Shown: piece by piece, positions 35,267-46,129 of the stretch
How positions within the stretch are numbered: position 1 is the stretch's first letter
Layout of the letters: the number at the start of each line of letters is the position of its first letter
Origin: Gari tellinella
Lineage: Eukaryota > Mollusca > Bivalvia > Cardiida > Psammobiidae
Assembly (NCBI GenBank): GCA_922989275.2
Contig: OV277861.1
Span: 91,860,993-91,924,992 of the forward strand
DNA: 64,000 nucleotides
Reading direction: 5' to 3'
The notes under the pieces: generated by a model
Seen by the model: the letters and a program-made list of their open reading frames with translations, nothing else
What the model was told of the DNA's origin: nothing
Database searches by the model: none
Position numbers and translations under genes: made by a program

Positions 35267-35935
35267 TCACGTTTCAACTCCGAAATAAGGATCTGCTCGA
35301 TCCAAGCGTGGACAATTTTTATCTATACAAATACTGGAAACCGAATTAACTGACTTCGAGGTATCGAAGTTCGACTGATCAAACATAATTGTTAAAGTTC
35401 TGTCAGATTCTGACCTTAGAGCTGAAGCAAAACATATAAATTTTGACAAATTTGTTAGAGTCGTTACCGATTCTGCTGACATAAGTGATATAAATTTATT
35501 CAGCGTTGGCCAGTGACAATTATACGGTTTAAAGTACTTGACACGTAGATTTCTGTATTTCGGACAAACAAGTAAGAAGTGATATTCGTCTTCAATGACG
35601 TTTAAATTACAGTGTTTACATTTTCTATCTTGTATGGCAATATTATTGTGTCTGCCAGTTTCAATACTTAGTTGATGTGACGAAAGTCTAAATTTTGTAA
35701 ATGCGATTCTATATTTATTGACACTTATACAGTTAAGATATGTTTCTATGTTAAAACTATGTTTGTACATGCAATAAGACGCAAGTCGTCTAGAGTTATT
35801 AACACTTGTATACAAACTTTGCATATACATATCGAGAATACGCTGCGTTATCATATGATAAATAGGCGTTAAACATTAAGTCATTTTGACATCGCCAAAT
35901 GTCATTAATTCCGATTTCCGAAAGTATCGTTTTGA
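35267..35935 (-). pseudogene. Outer LINE, C-terminal part of RT ORF
   Basis: Reads NWTFQIKTILSEIGINDIWR, shifts frame near 35860, then MITQRILDMYMQSLYTSVNN and a C-terminal CKHCNLNVIEDEYHFLLVCP cysteine/histidine cluster typical of LINE endings. Confidence 0.78.
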
Positions 35936-38900
35936 TTTGAAAAGTCCAATTTGTATTTTGACGCAGAAGGAGTATGCAACAAAAAGACAGAACTTGAACA
36001 CTTGCTACATGAGCAGGACATCAATATTTGTTGCATACAGGAGACACATTTGAAGCCAGGCAAAAGCTTCAAAGTCAGGGGATACCAATGTTTCCGATGT
36101 GATAGGGAACAGAGAAGCAAAGGAGGCATCCTCACACTAGTCAGGAACAACATCAATGCTATCCAGACTACAAAGCACATGGAGGACTCCGAATTCCAGG
36201 TTTTGAGCCTCAGCAAGAACGATCTCAAGTTAAGTCTTGTGAATTTGTACTCGCCCAATGACAAACATCTATCCCTAGACCATATTCCAACAGAAGATAC
36301 CAACTTTATTGTTGTTGGAGACTTCAACAGTCACTCACAAAGCTGGGGATATGACCACCTAGACAATAGAGGCGAGGAAGTGGAGACCTGGCAAGATGAT
36401 CATAACCTTAACCTTGTTAATGATCCTAACGATCCTCCAACCTTTTACTCCAGAAACTGGCACACTACATCCACACCAGATCTTGCGTTCTGCTCAGATG
36501 ATGTTCATAGTCATATCAAGAGAGAAGTTGGTGAGCAGCTTGGTGGCAGTGATCACCGTCCCGTCAACCTTACAATGGACACCAAGATTGCCACTGCATC
36601 AACCATCCCAAGATGGAACTACAAGAAAGCTGACTGGAACTTGTATCGCCATCTCACCAATGAACTCTGCAAAGACATCAGGGTAGAGGGCAGGGATATC
36701 AACAATGTGGTGAAGGAATTGAATGCACACATTCTGCAGGCCGCACACAAGTCCATACCAAGGGGAGCCAGAAAGGAGTATAAACCATACTGGAGTGATG
36801 AGTTGGAGGAACTGCAGGGGAAGTTGTCAGAAGCCAGGCGGGAAGCTGAAGCCCGTCCCTCACAAGAAAACAACATCCAGCTCCAACAAGCCAAGGCAAG
36901 GTTTCTCAGATACAAACGTGAGGCATTAAGAAAGAGTTGGAAAACTAAAACTTCATCTCTAAACCTCCAACGAGATGGCCAGAAACTTTGGAAGCTGGTG
37001 AAACAGCTGAATGATGAAAACATTGGAAGAGGCACAACAACCTTGGATGAGAATGGAGAGATGCTGACAGGGAAAAGCGCAGCCAACAAATTTGCTGACA
37101 ACTATGAAGATGTCAGCAACATTCCTGTTAGCACAGAGAGACAGCGGGAAGCAAGAAAGGAGCAAAGAGAGAGAAAGTCTCCCGGAGAACAACCGGGGCC
37201 AATGAACGAACCACTGAAATTAAGTGAGCTACAAACCGCCCTAAAGCAGTTAAGGAACAAGAAGTCCCCAGGGCCAGATGGTGTCACCAACGAAATGTTG
37301 ACTCACTTAGGCAGGATTGCAATGTGCAAACTCCTTGAAATCTACAACCACAGCTGGGTATCAGGAACACTCCCACAGATTTGGAGAGAAGCAACCATGA
37401 TTCCGATACTGAAGAAAGGCAAAAATCCGAAAGCACCAGCCAGCTATCGTTCAATAAGCCTCACCAGCTGTGTAGGGAAGACAATGGAGAGAATTGTTAA
37501 TCAACGTCTGAGATGGTATCTGGAGACCAACAACTTACTTGCAACACAGCAATCTGGCTTCAGACAGTTTCGATCCACTGAAGACCAGACTACCTATCTT
37601 TCTCAAGAAATTGAGGATGCATTCCAAGAGCAGAAGGTCCTTCTAGCCACCTGGATAGACCTACAGCGGGCATTTGATAAGGTCTGGACTGATGGGCTCC
37701 TAGTCAAGCTCATGAGAAGTGGAGTTGAAAGTAATATGTTGAAGTGGGTCAAGTCCTACCTGTTCAACAGAAAAGCAAGGGTCAAATTGGAGCAAGTCAA
37801 AAGTAGAAAGTTCTTGCTGCGTCATGGAGTTCCTCAGGGAGGGGTTCTCTCTCCAACTCTTTTCCTGCTCTTTATCAACGACTTGGTGTCCGAGCTACCA
37901 CGTGGGATACATGCTGCCCTGTATGCTGATGACCTGGTACTATGGTGCAAAGAGGAATATGCCACTACAGCCACACTCAGAATGCAAGAGGCCATGAATA
38001 TACTCAACGCATGGACTGAAGACTGGTGTGTCACTGTCAACAAGGACAAATCCTTCACCACACTATTCACATTGTCATCAAAGCAGAAAGCTGGAGTTGT
38101 CAAGATGGGCCCAACTCCACTTAAGGAAGAACCACAGGCGACGTATCTTGGAGTGACCTTTGACAAGAGGCAAACATGGAAGCCTCATGTTGCCCAAGCA
38201 GAAGGAAAAGCACGCAAAAAGCTGTCCATAATGCGAAAGCTTGCTGGGACCACATGGGGAGCAGAAGAAGCCATACTAAAACATGTCTACCAGGGAACAG
38301 TGAGACCCCACTTAGAGTATGGATCAGCTGCATGGTCTGCTACATCAAAGACCAACCTCCAAACCCTTGACAGAGTGCAAAACCAAGCCCTGCGCATTAT
38401 TACAGGAGCAGTCAAGTCAACCCCCATACAATTGATGGAGCGCATTACTGGGATACCGCCACTACAAGAGAGAAGGCAAACCAAAATTCTTTTACAGGCC
38501 GAAAAGTATGAGTGCCTCCCAGATCATCCAATGAAGGCAAGGCTACAAGGATTCACCAAAAACAGATTGAAGAGAAGTAGCTTTGTCCATGAGGTCAAGA
38601 AGCTAAAGAGGAAACATGGAAAATCTCTAGACATCAAGACAGCTCCACTCAGTAGCAACGACATTCCAGATCCGCTAGATGGTGATCTGTCTGCAGTAGA
38701 CATACGAACTGAAGTCCCATTTCTACAAGGGAAACAAGATGATGACAATACCAAACGCATTCACACACTTGCAATGATCCATGACCAGTACCCTCCTGAG
38801 GCCTGGACTCACGTATATACAGATGGATCAGCAACCAAGGCAGTTCAGGATGGAGGAGCTGGTATTGTCATCTACCACACCAATGGGACTTCAGAGACAG

Positions 38901-39592
38901 CATGCTCTGCCTCAGGAAAGCATTGCACCAACTACAAGGCAGAGACAGATGCACTAGAAAATGCACTAGAAATTATGAAAACCTCTGTAGACAGCGACCC
39001 ACAAGTTGCCTTCTTCACTGACGCTTTGTCAGTTCTGGAATCCCTATCTAACAGCAAACTACCACAGTTAGCCAAGGCATTGCACCAACTCAGCAGAAGC
39101 TGTAGAGTAGCACTCCAGTGGATTCCTGCCCACTGTGGAGTACCAGGCAATGAAGCTGCAGACAAACTTGCAAAACAGGGTGCCCGAACAGATCAGCCAG
39201 ACAGAAGTGTGAACTACCAGGAGAAGGTAGCAATCATCAAGGCACAGTTCAAGGCAAGACAAGAGAAAGACAATTATCACCTTCTCAGCAGGCCTGAACA
39301 AGTTGTGATGATTAGACTCAGGTCAGGACACAACAGACTGAACGCGCACATGTTCAAAAAGTTCAAACTGGCTGCATCACCTGTCTGTCCATGTGGTGAA
39401 GAAGACGAGACAACAGAGCATGTTCTGCAGAGGTGCAAAAGACATGAACAGCAGAGGGCAGCGATATGGCCATCAGAGACCCCACTTCACCAGAAACTGT
39501 ATGGCGACGTGGAGGACCTGAGAAGGACAACGCAGTTCATCTCTGCAACCGGATTGACCGTGTAGAGCGAACGAAAAGAAGAAAGAAGAAGA
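35936..39592 (+). mobile_element. Inner LINE with EN-RT-RNase H ORF, inserted head-on into the outer LINE
   Basis: 5' truncated within the first residues of the endonuclease; the 3' UTR is only about 25 bp and ends in a GAA-rich tail (GAAAAGAAGAAAGAAGAAG). No ORF1. Target duplication is unclear. Confidence 0.82.
35951..39565 (+). CDS. LINE polyprotein: APE endonuclease, reverse transcriptase, RNase H
   Basis: 1,204 uninterrupted codons from a TTG; there is no real start codon because the 5' end is missing (a TGA lies in frame 15 bp upstream). Endonuclease: INICCIQETHL, VVGDFNSHSQSWG, SDHRPV. RT: SYRSISLTSCVGK, WIDLQRAFDKVW, GVPQGGVLSPTLFLLFINDL and the catalytic YADDLVLWC. RNase H: VYTDGSATKAVQDGGAGIVIY start, KAETDALENAL, WIPAHCGVPGNEAADKLA. 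C terminus: CPCGEEDETTEHVLQRC zinc motif. RNase H after RT places it near the I/R1/LOA-type LINEs (inferred). No internal stop means recent insertion. The enzyme nicks target DNA and copies its RNA at the nick. Confidence 0.9.
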   Translation: MYFDAEGVCNKKTELEHLLHEQDINICCIQETHLKPGKSFKVRGYQCFRCDREQRSKGGILTLVRNNINAIQTTKHMEDSEFQVLSLSKNDLKLSLVNLYSPNDKHLSLDHIPTEDTNFIVVGDFNSHSQSWGYDHLDNRGEEVETWQDDHNLNLVNDPNDPPTFYSRNWHTTSTPDLAFCSDDVHSHIKREVGEQLGGSDHRPVNLTMDTKIATASTIPRWNYKKADWNLYRHLTNELCKDIRVEGRDINNVVKELNAHILQAAHKSIPRGARKEYKPYWSDELEELQGKLSEARREAEARPSQENNIQLQQAKARFLRYKREALRKSWKTKTSSLNLQRDGQKLWKLVKQLNDENIGRGTTTLDENGEMLTGKSAANKFADNYEDVSNIPVSTERQREARKEQRERKSPGEQPGPMNEPLKLSELQTALKQLRNKKSPGPDGVTNEMLTHLGRIAMCKLLEIYNHSWVSGTLPQIWREATMIPILKKGKNPKAPASYRSISLTSCVGKTMERIVNQRLRWYLETNNLLATQQSGFRQFRSTEDQTTYLSQEIEDAFQEQKVLLATWIDLQRAFDKVWTDGLLVKLMRSGVESNMLKWVKSYLFNRKARVKLEQVKSRKFLLRHGVPQGGVLSPTLFLLFINDLVSELPRGIHAALYADDLVLWCKEEYATTATLRMQEAMNILNAWTEDWCVTVNKDKSFTTLFTLSSKQKAGVVKMGPTPLKEEPQATYLGVTFDKRQTWKPHVAQAEGKARKKLSIMRKLAGTTWGAEEAILKHVYQGTVRPHLEYGSAAWSATSKTNLQTLDRVQNQALRIITGAVKSTPIQLMERITGIPPLQERRQTKILLQAEKYECLPDHPMKARLQGFTKNRLKRSSFVHEVKKLKRKHGKSLDIKTAPLSSNDIPDPLDGDLSAVDIRTEVPFLQGKQDDDNTKRIHTLAMIHDQYPPEAWTHVYTDGSATKAVQDGGAGIVIYHTNGTSETACSASGKHCTNYKAETDALENALEIMKTSVDSDPQVAFFTDALSVLESLSNSKLPQLAKALHQLSRSCRVALQWIPAHCGVPGNEAADKLAKQGARTDQPDRSVNYQEKVAIIKAQFKARQEKDNYHLLSRPEQVVMIRLRSGHNRLNAHMFKKFKLAASPVCPCGEEDETTEHVLQRCKRHEQQRAAIWPSETPLHQKLYGDVEDLRRTTQFISATGLTV

Positions 39593-39599
39593 TTATCTG

Positions 39600-40753
39600 C
39601 GTCAGTTCTCAACATATCGTATAAAGGTTTTACAAATGGGTTATTTGACGTTAACATTTTTAACCAGTATTTTACCATAGTAAGTTTTCTTTGTATTAAC
39701 ATAGGATACCTTCCCGATTCCCCGTATAAACCAACTAGATTTGTAGACTTGTTTACACATAATAGCTTCCTTAAAAACGTGCAATGTATCAATTCTATAT
39801 CCTTACTTTCATGGTAACCCCATACAGCTGAGCTATAATTGAGTGTTGAACCTACAAGAGTAACGAATAATTTACATTTTTCTTTGACAGATAATTCAAG
39901 TTGATTAAAAACAATAAACAAGTTGTGTAATGCACGATTGCTATGTTTTGCTAGTCTATTTTGGGTTATTGCCCAATTTCCATTTTTAAACAAATGTATC
40001 CCAAGATACTTAAAATAATCTAGAATCTCTAAAACTGTATTGTTAATTGTAAAATTATGTCTACTATGTCGACCTTTTTCAAAAATCATTATTTTTGTCT
40101 TTGAAGTGTTAATTTTAAGGCCCCATGTCAAGCAATAACGTTCAAGATCATTTAAGAGCGACTGTAGAGCTTGTGGCGTTTCAGCAAAAAGTGCTGCGTC
40201 ATCACAGAAGAGCAAGATATACATCTTGATTTCATTAGTGCTAAATAGACCATCAATATTTGTGTTAATGTTTTGCAACAAATCATTCACAAAAAATAAA
40301 AACATAAGACTGGAGCTCGGATCTCCCTGCTTGACACCCTTATTTGATAATAGAAACTCAGAGGTTTTAGCTTTATATCGTACAACATATTTTACAGCAT
40401 CATACATTGATTGCATTGCCTTTACAAAGTGTGAACTAACATTTTCTTGTTTGAGTTTTTGCCAAATATTTAATCTATCTAACGAATCAAAACATTTTTC
40501 AAAATCCACAAATGCTCAGTATAACTTTTTCTTTGAGTTTAAAGTCTTGGTGATTATGTCATGTAAATGCAAAAATACAATCCACCGTAGATTTGCCTTT
40601 TTGAAAGCCAAACTGATTTGGTATTATTTTATCGTATTTTACTGACCATTTGGTTAATCTATTTAAAAGTACTTGCGAATATATTTTAGCTATGATATTT
40701 ATCAGTGTTATACCACGGTAATATTTTACTTCCTCTTCATTACCTCCCTTCAA
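39600..40753 (-). pseudogene. Outer LINE, RT domain
   Basis: Two frames: YYRGITLINIIAKIYSQVLL and NQFGFQKGKSTVDCIFAF (40753-40559), then MDFEKCFDSLDR, GVKQGDPSSSLMFLFFVNDL and a catalytic box changed to FCDDAALFAE (40509 onward). The frameshift near 40530 inactivates it. Confidence 0.82.
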
Positions 40754-40768
40754 TATTGGTACAAAAAA

Positions 40769-41172
40769 ACAAGCTCGAATTTGACTGATATTTTTAATAT
40801 AATGCTCTCATTTAACAATTACTGCGAATGGTTGCTAAGGTAACCAAATATTATTTTCATGCTAACAGTGAATGTTATATGACCGTGTTAACTTGCAAAC
40901 CAGATAACGAACTGAATATTCATTGGTTCTTATAGTTCTTAAAGTTTGCTTTATTTGATTGCAAAAAAGCTTGAATTCAAGTCGTATTTTCAATATAATG
41001 CTCTTATAAAAAAACTTGCTGTGAGTGGTTACTAAGGTAACCAAATATCATTTTCATGTTAAAAGTGAATGTTAATTCGACAATGTTTACATGCAAACCT
41101 TATAACGGAACTTCTTAAAGTAATTGTAAATACAGACCTTATAATGAAACTTCTTAAAGTAATTGTAAATGC
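40769..41172. repeat. Right copy of the ~405-bp direct repeat
   Basis: Abuts the truncated 5' end of the outer LINE. Its continuation to the right (another CAGACCTTATAATGAAACTT unit) fits the pre-insertion sequence, whereas the left copy stops at the LINE tail. Confidence 0.82.
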
Positions 41173-41518
41173 AGACCTTATAATGAAACTTCTTAAAGTA
41201 ATTGTGCAATGGTTCTGATAGTTTGCTGATAGTCTTCATTGACATATTATCGTCTGCTTAAAATTGTTGTCTGCTTTTATTTATACAATTTGAAATTTTA
41301 AGCGTTTTAACTCCATGAAACACGTGAATATAGTTTCAATCATTTTTTATATTATCTATACATATAGCCTTAAACAATCTCAGGGAACCTTTTTTCGACA
41401 ACCTCGGAATCGACCGCGGCGACAACCTCGATACCGCCGCATTTCAAATCAGCATGCCACTTTCCTTTTCCCGAAATTTATCTTACATACAAGAAAGTGA
41501 AAGCAGCTTTTACTATTT

Positions 41519-41537
41519 TTCATCATCATCATCATGA

Positions 41538-41576
<39 letters not shown>
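41519..41576. repeat. (CAT)n microsatellite
   Basis: CATCATCATCATGATC interruption, then about 12 further triplets. Confidence 0.9.
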
Positions 41577-41578
<2 letters not shown>

Positions 41579-41611
41579 GTTTTGTTTATACAGGCCAAAC
41601 GATTAATCATT

Positions 41612-41905
41612 TAACAAGGATGAAGCCTGTCTGCCTGTCGAGGAGCGTAGTCTTCCTCTCCACTTATGGCGATCCTGTGGTTGTGTAGAGTACATCCACA
41701 GAGATGCACGATCACGCTTCACAAGGTCAAAACAGGAGAATTTTGGTCTTCCTTGACCTCTTTGTGATGTAATGCTCATGTTTTTGATCTGGTAGATCCA
41801 GCTTGCACTTCTTTCTGTGTGGCCAAACCATCTCAGCCTGTCTGTATGCAGGATGTCTGCAATGGCCTTCAGTTTCAGCTGAGATAGAAGGGTCTCGAAA
41901 GGGAT
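41612..41905 (-). mobile_element. Fragment of a LINE C-terminal domain
   Basis: Minus strand in one frame reads LKLKAIADILHTDRLRWFGH, then GQGRPKFSCFDLVKRDRASL and DRHKWRGRLRS: the W-G-H...GRP...D...W pattern that ends many non-LTR RT proteins. No RT core nearby. Confidence 0.65.
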
Positions 41906-42565
41906 GTTTTATCGACATCATATTTACTTTAGAGTGTAATTATCAACTAGAAGCTTATTATTCTAACTTATTCATTTCACTGTTTTTTCTCATACAGTTC
42001 GCAAAATTAATCGACTTTTTATTTGAAGGAACTGATAATATCCGAAGATATTTATGAGTGTTGCTTTCTTGGTCGGATAATTAAAGACTAAAGTTTATAA
42101 AGTTTTGGAAACTTGACTCCAACTATACACTTAACGAATCTTCTAACTGTGCACTTTTCTTTTCGCTATATATCTGTTATATATAAGCATTTCTACACAA
42201 TGTTTTGCGTGTTGGCTATTGACGGACATTGAAATGTCATATCGTTATCAAATTAAAAAAATTGTTTGAAGACCCAGTGAACCATGAAACGACAAAAAAC
42301 TTAATTTGCACGAGAAAATCGCGAACTCTTGAGAAATTGTTTCGATATTTTTCTGTTTCATTCGATATCAAGCCGCATATTAGGAAAACATGTTGGACGA
42401 ATATCTTGACCGAGCGACGTTGAATAGCCGTTCAACTATGCGTAACGTCGATATGACGTCGACGTCAAGCTATTATAAACGATGCTGGACAAAGGCGTTA
42501 CTGAATTAAAACCGTTTGTTTGTCTAAATTGACAAAAAATACTGTTTTAATGACTTTTTGTTACA

Positions 42566-42790
42566 CTCACCGTCGGACGTGGTCGAAGAGTAACGCGCTC
42601 GACTACGATACCAGGGGTCGTGAGATCGATCCCCCGCCCGAACAATTCCTTCGGATAAGACTTTATAAAAACCGAAACCCAATGTATTGATCCTTTACAC
42701 TGGGTATCTAAAATAACCAGCGAATAAGAGTAGGGAATCGCACCTGAGGTTTCTGTATACGTTCCTTCTCTCTTTTTGAGAAACCGACTT
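42566..42790 (+). mobile_element. tRNA-derived SINE
   Basis: GTGGTCGAAGAGTAACGCGC (A-box region), CGTGAGATCGATCCC (B box), then CCTTCGGATAAGAC and a body with ATTGATCCTTTACACTGGG. The layout matches tRNA-headed SINEs of molluscs; a B-box change (GATCGATCC) suggests an old copy. Confidence 0.65.
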
Positions 42791-42906
42791 GTTTTACTCA
42801 CTCATATTTTTCGTTCCAATTTATATATTTTTTGTTTTGTATTATATAAAGAAGATTCGTTAAGTGTAGATGGTTTCAATGACTGAAATCATTAAAAACA
42901 GTTTTC

Positions 42907-43133
42907 AGGGCTGCCATTTCTCCGGATTTTTCCTTTAAGTATTCGGATTTTTATCCTAGCAGATCGTAGCTTAAAACAGGCTGAAAGTAAAGTAGAATGC
43001 GCCTTAAGGCGCATTCTGCTTTACTTTCAACCTGTTTTAAGTAGTCATGTGGTACGATTAGTAAAACTGCGTCTGAAAAATTTGAAAATTTGAAATCTTA
43101 GGATTTTTATGATCAACTTATGGAAGCCCTGAT
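42907..43133. mobile_element. CAGGGCTGCCA-type hAT-like MITE carrying a PB1 insertion (copy 1)
   Basis: CAGGGCTGCCATTTCTCCGG at the left, TTATGGAAGCCCTG at the right. The PB1 hairpin (42965-43045) sits between TTTTTATCCTAGCAGA and GGTACGATTAG. Confidence 0.7.
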
Positions 43134-43439
43134 TAAAATTGTTTTCATTGTTCAGTGCATGTGCATGCTTTAAGATGTGAGCAAAGTAGAACGCTTTTAC
43201 TTTCATACTGCGTTCAATTAAGCTTTCGGCTTTATTTTGATTCTGCTTTAAGCTATTTACCTAGTTTAGCACTATAGGCCTACTTGTATTTTGAGTATTA
43301 TAAGGACCGCACGAGCATGTTTTCACTGTATCATAATTACGACAATACTTTGCTCTTAGAAGTATGCTTTGCCATGTTATGTACACTTTTTACCGAAATA
43401 AATCTGTCGTTAACCCATTCACTGTCTCACCACCAGTAG

Positions 43440-43545
43440 ATCTACAACAGTTATTTGCAAACAGTTTGGATCCTGATCAAATATCGCGTATCGCGGCGTC
43501 TGCTCACTGAAATTGGGAAAGAATAACAGATTCTCCACTGTATGA
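43440..43545. repeat. PB2 hairpin remnant plus TM7 end
   Basis: TTTGCAAACAGTTTGGATCC with a broken right arm, followed by GGGAAAGAATAACAGATTCT CCACTG, the TM7 terminus. Confidence 0.5.
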
Positions 43546-43663
43546 TGGTATTAATCTGAACCCTTATCCAGTTGCAAAATCGTCTGCTTTAAAAGTGTCG
43601 TCTGTAAAATATGTTAAATCAATATTTATACATTTTTAACTAAAGAACCCCAAATGTCGAGTG

Positions 43664-43735
43664 CCAAACAGTTTGGATCCAGATCAGGCACAGCGCTACG
43701 CGGCGTCTGATCTGGGTCCGAACTGTTTGCCAAAA
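43664..43735. repeat. PB2 hairpin core
   Basis: AAACAGTTTGGATCCAGATC pairs with GATCTGGGTCCGAACTGTTT around CGCTACGCGGCG. Confidence 0.6.
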
Positions 43736-43939
43736 ACAGTGAAGTGGCAATTGGCAGGCAAAGGGTTAATCAGACACCACAGAAATCCGCGTCTGATTAG
43801 GATTCAAACTGTTTGGCACTCGTATAGATGTTTCTGCGGAAATATATTGCATGAAATAAAAGTTTGAGAAATAACAGCAGACGACAACTGTATAAAATAG
43901 ATGACGTCACGACGATGAAGAGGCTAAGAATAATATTTC

Positions 43940-44057
43940 TATACCATAGCAGACAGTAGCTTAAAGCAAACTGAAGGTCAAGCAGAATGCTCCACACGGA
44001 GCATTCTGCTTTACTTTCATTCAGCTTTAAACAACCCTCTTCAATACTGAAAAACAA
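43940..44057. mobile_element. PB1 hairpin, partial
   Basis: Hairpin meets at GCTCCACACGGAGC; the outer PB1 ends are missing. Confidence 0.55.
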
Positions 44058-44075
44058 GACGGAGAGGAGGAGGTT

Positions 44076-44337
44076 TCAGGGCTGCCATTTCTCCGGATGT
44101 TTCCTAAATCTTCGGATTTTTTTCTAGAACATCCATGGTAGCTTAAAGCAGGCTGAAAGTAAAGCAGAATGCGCCATAAGGCGCATTCTGCTTTACTTCC
44201 AGTCTGCTTTAAGTAGTCATATGTCAACTAAACTAGAAACAGGCTATGGGGTAAAGGTACGATTCGTATATTCGCACTTGAAAATTGCAAATTTGGAAAT
44301 CTTAGGATTTTTCATGTCAACTTATGGCAGTCCTGAG
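44076..44337. mobile_element. CAGGGCTGCCA-type MITE with the same PB1 insertion (copy 2)
   Basis: Same ends as 42907-43133 and PB1 at the same place, here with more of the PB1 right end (GGCTATGGGGTAAAGG) before TACGATTCG. Both copies therefore descend from one composite. Confidence 0.7.
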
Positions 44338-44449
44338 GTTTAAAATAGCAAAACGAGTAACAAGTTTGTGAAACATTTATTTAATACTATTTAAACCATT
44401 TAGTAGGTAAAATTACCTCTGTGTATAAAAGATTATCTCTAATAAATAT

Positions 44450-44730
44450 ATGAGACATTGTTTGGCATGTTCACTGTTGAGATTAGGTTGGATTAACAGC
44501 GACAGCCACTACAACGAAATGAAATATAAATACGAGGACGGATTTAAATATTGCAGAAATAACGTTCTTCAACATATTAATAAATGCAAATCGCTCTCTC
44601 TTTCTCTGTATATCTCTGTATCTATCTCTCTCTCTTCCCACCTCTCTCTCTCTCTCTCTTTCTATGTCTCTCTGTCTCACGCATTACAGTTACATGTATA
44701 TAAACAAAAACACAAACAACATGCATGCTA
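44450..44730. repeat. 3' flank of gene A shared with 55430-55710
   Basis: GTTGAGATTAGGTTGGATTA ... CAGCGACAGCCA and a CT-rich microsatellite (44593-44680) occur in the same order at 55447-55700, marking the left limit of the segmental duplication. Confidence 0.7.
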
Positions 44731-45036
44731 TTGCAACTGACAAACGATTCTTGGGCATACCACCTAAATTGTGTGGTGCATCCATTACATAGCTCCAATA
44801 ATATAGAATCAAAATTCAGGTATATATTAAACCCGTTATGACTGCTTATAAAATCGTATGTTCGAAATATTTTAACTAAGCGCGTCATACTTGTTTTTAG
44901 CGTTTACACTAGCTTATACGAGTATATATAGCAGGGTAAACATTTAAGCAGAAATATAATCTAGGAGTAGGAGCTTAATTTCTGCGTTAGCTAAAACCTG
45001 TTTTAATCGCTTTACTGCCTTATGCTGAGTACCACG

Positions 45037-45265
45037 TTAACCCATTTATACCCATTGGATTCTTCCATGTTTGAATATTGGATTAATCAAATTTTTATCA
45101 AAGGGATGCCTGGTCAAAAAATTCATTTTCATTTTGTTTTATATTAAAATTCCTATCAGCAAACAGTATAGACTCTGATCAGACGCCGCATGATGCGGCG
45201 TCTGATCCGAGTCTACACTGTTTGCCTATGTCCAATATATGGGATCGTGGACACAAATGGGTTAA
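45037..45265. mobile_element. PB2 hairpin MITE with TTAACCCATTT ends
   Basis: TTAACCCATTTATACCC left, ACAAATGGGTTAA right; hairpin core 45159-45227 meets at GCCGCATGATGCGGC. Confidence 0.72.
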
Positions 45266-45337
45266 TTTGCAAACAGTATTGTTCGTAATCAGGCGTCGCG
45301 TAACGCGGTGTCTGTTCAGGATCCAAACTGTTTGAAA
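45266..45337. repeat. PB2 hairpin core next to a full copy
   Basis: TTGCAAACAGTATTG and CAGGATCCAAACTGTTTG arms around GTCGCGTAACGCGG. Confidence 0.5.
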
Positions 45338-45544
45338 CGCATAACGGTATTACTGTAGTCAATGTACCTGAGAAAAAAGAGAAATAAAAGCAATCGACAA
45401 ATGTGTTGTTGTTTAAAAAGATGTAGAGTCATAGCAGTCAAGGGTATCTACTGTGTTGTAAGACATTTTTTGCTGTACCATGTTTTATTTTCATGCACTT
45501 TGAACCATGCCTGCCATCTATTTACGCGACTCGACGTCAAATAT

Positions 45545-45668
45545 TGGTCCAATGTTACAAAGCGTTTGAGTTGAGTATGAATTTGTTCTCAAGCATTTGA
45601 TTGGTCAGATTCGAGCCTAGACTCAAATCTGATAAACCAATGTTTGAGAACGACTTCAAACTCAACAG
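45545..45668. repeat. HP5 hairpin
   Basis: AGTTGAGT...TTCTCAAGCATTTGATTGG pairs with its complement, loop GAGCCTAGACTC. About 300 bp downstream of gene A's stop. Confidence 0.6.
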
Positions 45669-45789
45669 CTAAACAGGATAAACTATAACAGCAATAACTT
45701 TGTAATTTTGGGACCATGATCCTATTTATTTAACACCTATATTGAGCTGTTCTTCTTTTTTCAAGCAGACGATATTGTAACATAATAAA

Positions 45790-45930
45790 AGGCTTCAACA
45801 CGTTTGAGTTGAGTCTGAGATCGTTCTCAAGCATTGATTGGTCAGAATTGAGATTTTTTTCTCAAATCTGACCTATCAAATGCTTGATAACGATTTCAGA
45901 CTTAATGCAAACGCTTTATAACCTTGGGGA
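45790..45930. repeat. HP5 hairpin in the 3'UTR of gene A
   Basis: Starts 49 bp after the stop codon of gene A. The equivalent copy lies 48 bp after the stop of gene B, so it predates the duplication. An AATAAATAGG polyadenylation-like signal (minus strand, about 45722-45731) follows. Confidence 0.65.
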
Positions 45931-45978
45931 TCAATCTAAAGATTGTAGACATTCTATTATGAACACTTTCTCGGTGTT

Positions 45979-46129
45979 TTAGCTGATAATGACCGGGAAG
46001 AAATCCTCCATGGCAGTTGAAGCCGGGTCTAAGTCAGTGAGGACCATGAAGTGGAAGTCGTCTACCTTGTATTCAAACTCGTTCTTGTATTCATCACCAT
46101 CAGTGGCGGGTACGTACAGTTTCATATAC
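45979..46129 (-). CDS. Gene A exon 5 (terminal)
   Basis: 49 residues from YMKLYVPATDGDEYKNEFEY to FFPVIIS and TAA. Acceptor TTTGTAG. Confidence 0.88.

Larger units (their letters stand above)
34964..40768 (-). mobile_element. Outer non-LTR retrotransposon, 5' truncated, interrupted by a second LINE
   Basis: Minus strand. The 5' end lies within RT (VPILKGG...YYRGITL at about 40753), the 3' end is an AATAAAGATTATG tail with repeated TTATG (34966-34985). The coding parts at 40753-39600 and 35935-35267 join across the inner insertion (DADN / NWTFQIKTILSEIGIND). CR1/L2-like by its tail and C-terminal domain; the clade is inference. Confidence 0.8.

Noticed and set aside
36619..37290. Several 60-160 codon ORFs opposite the LINE
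   Set aside because: Shadows of the 1,204-codon LINE frame; the same applies opposite the gypsy pol (for example 23928-24212 and 25608-26291).
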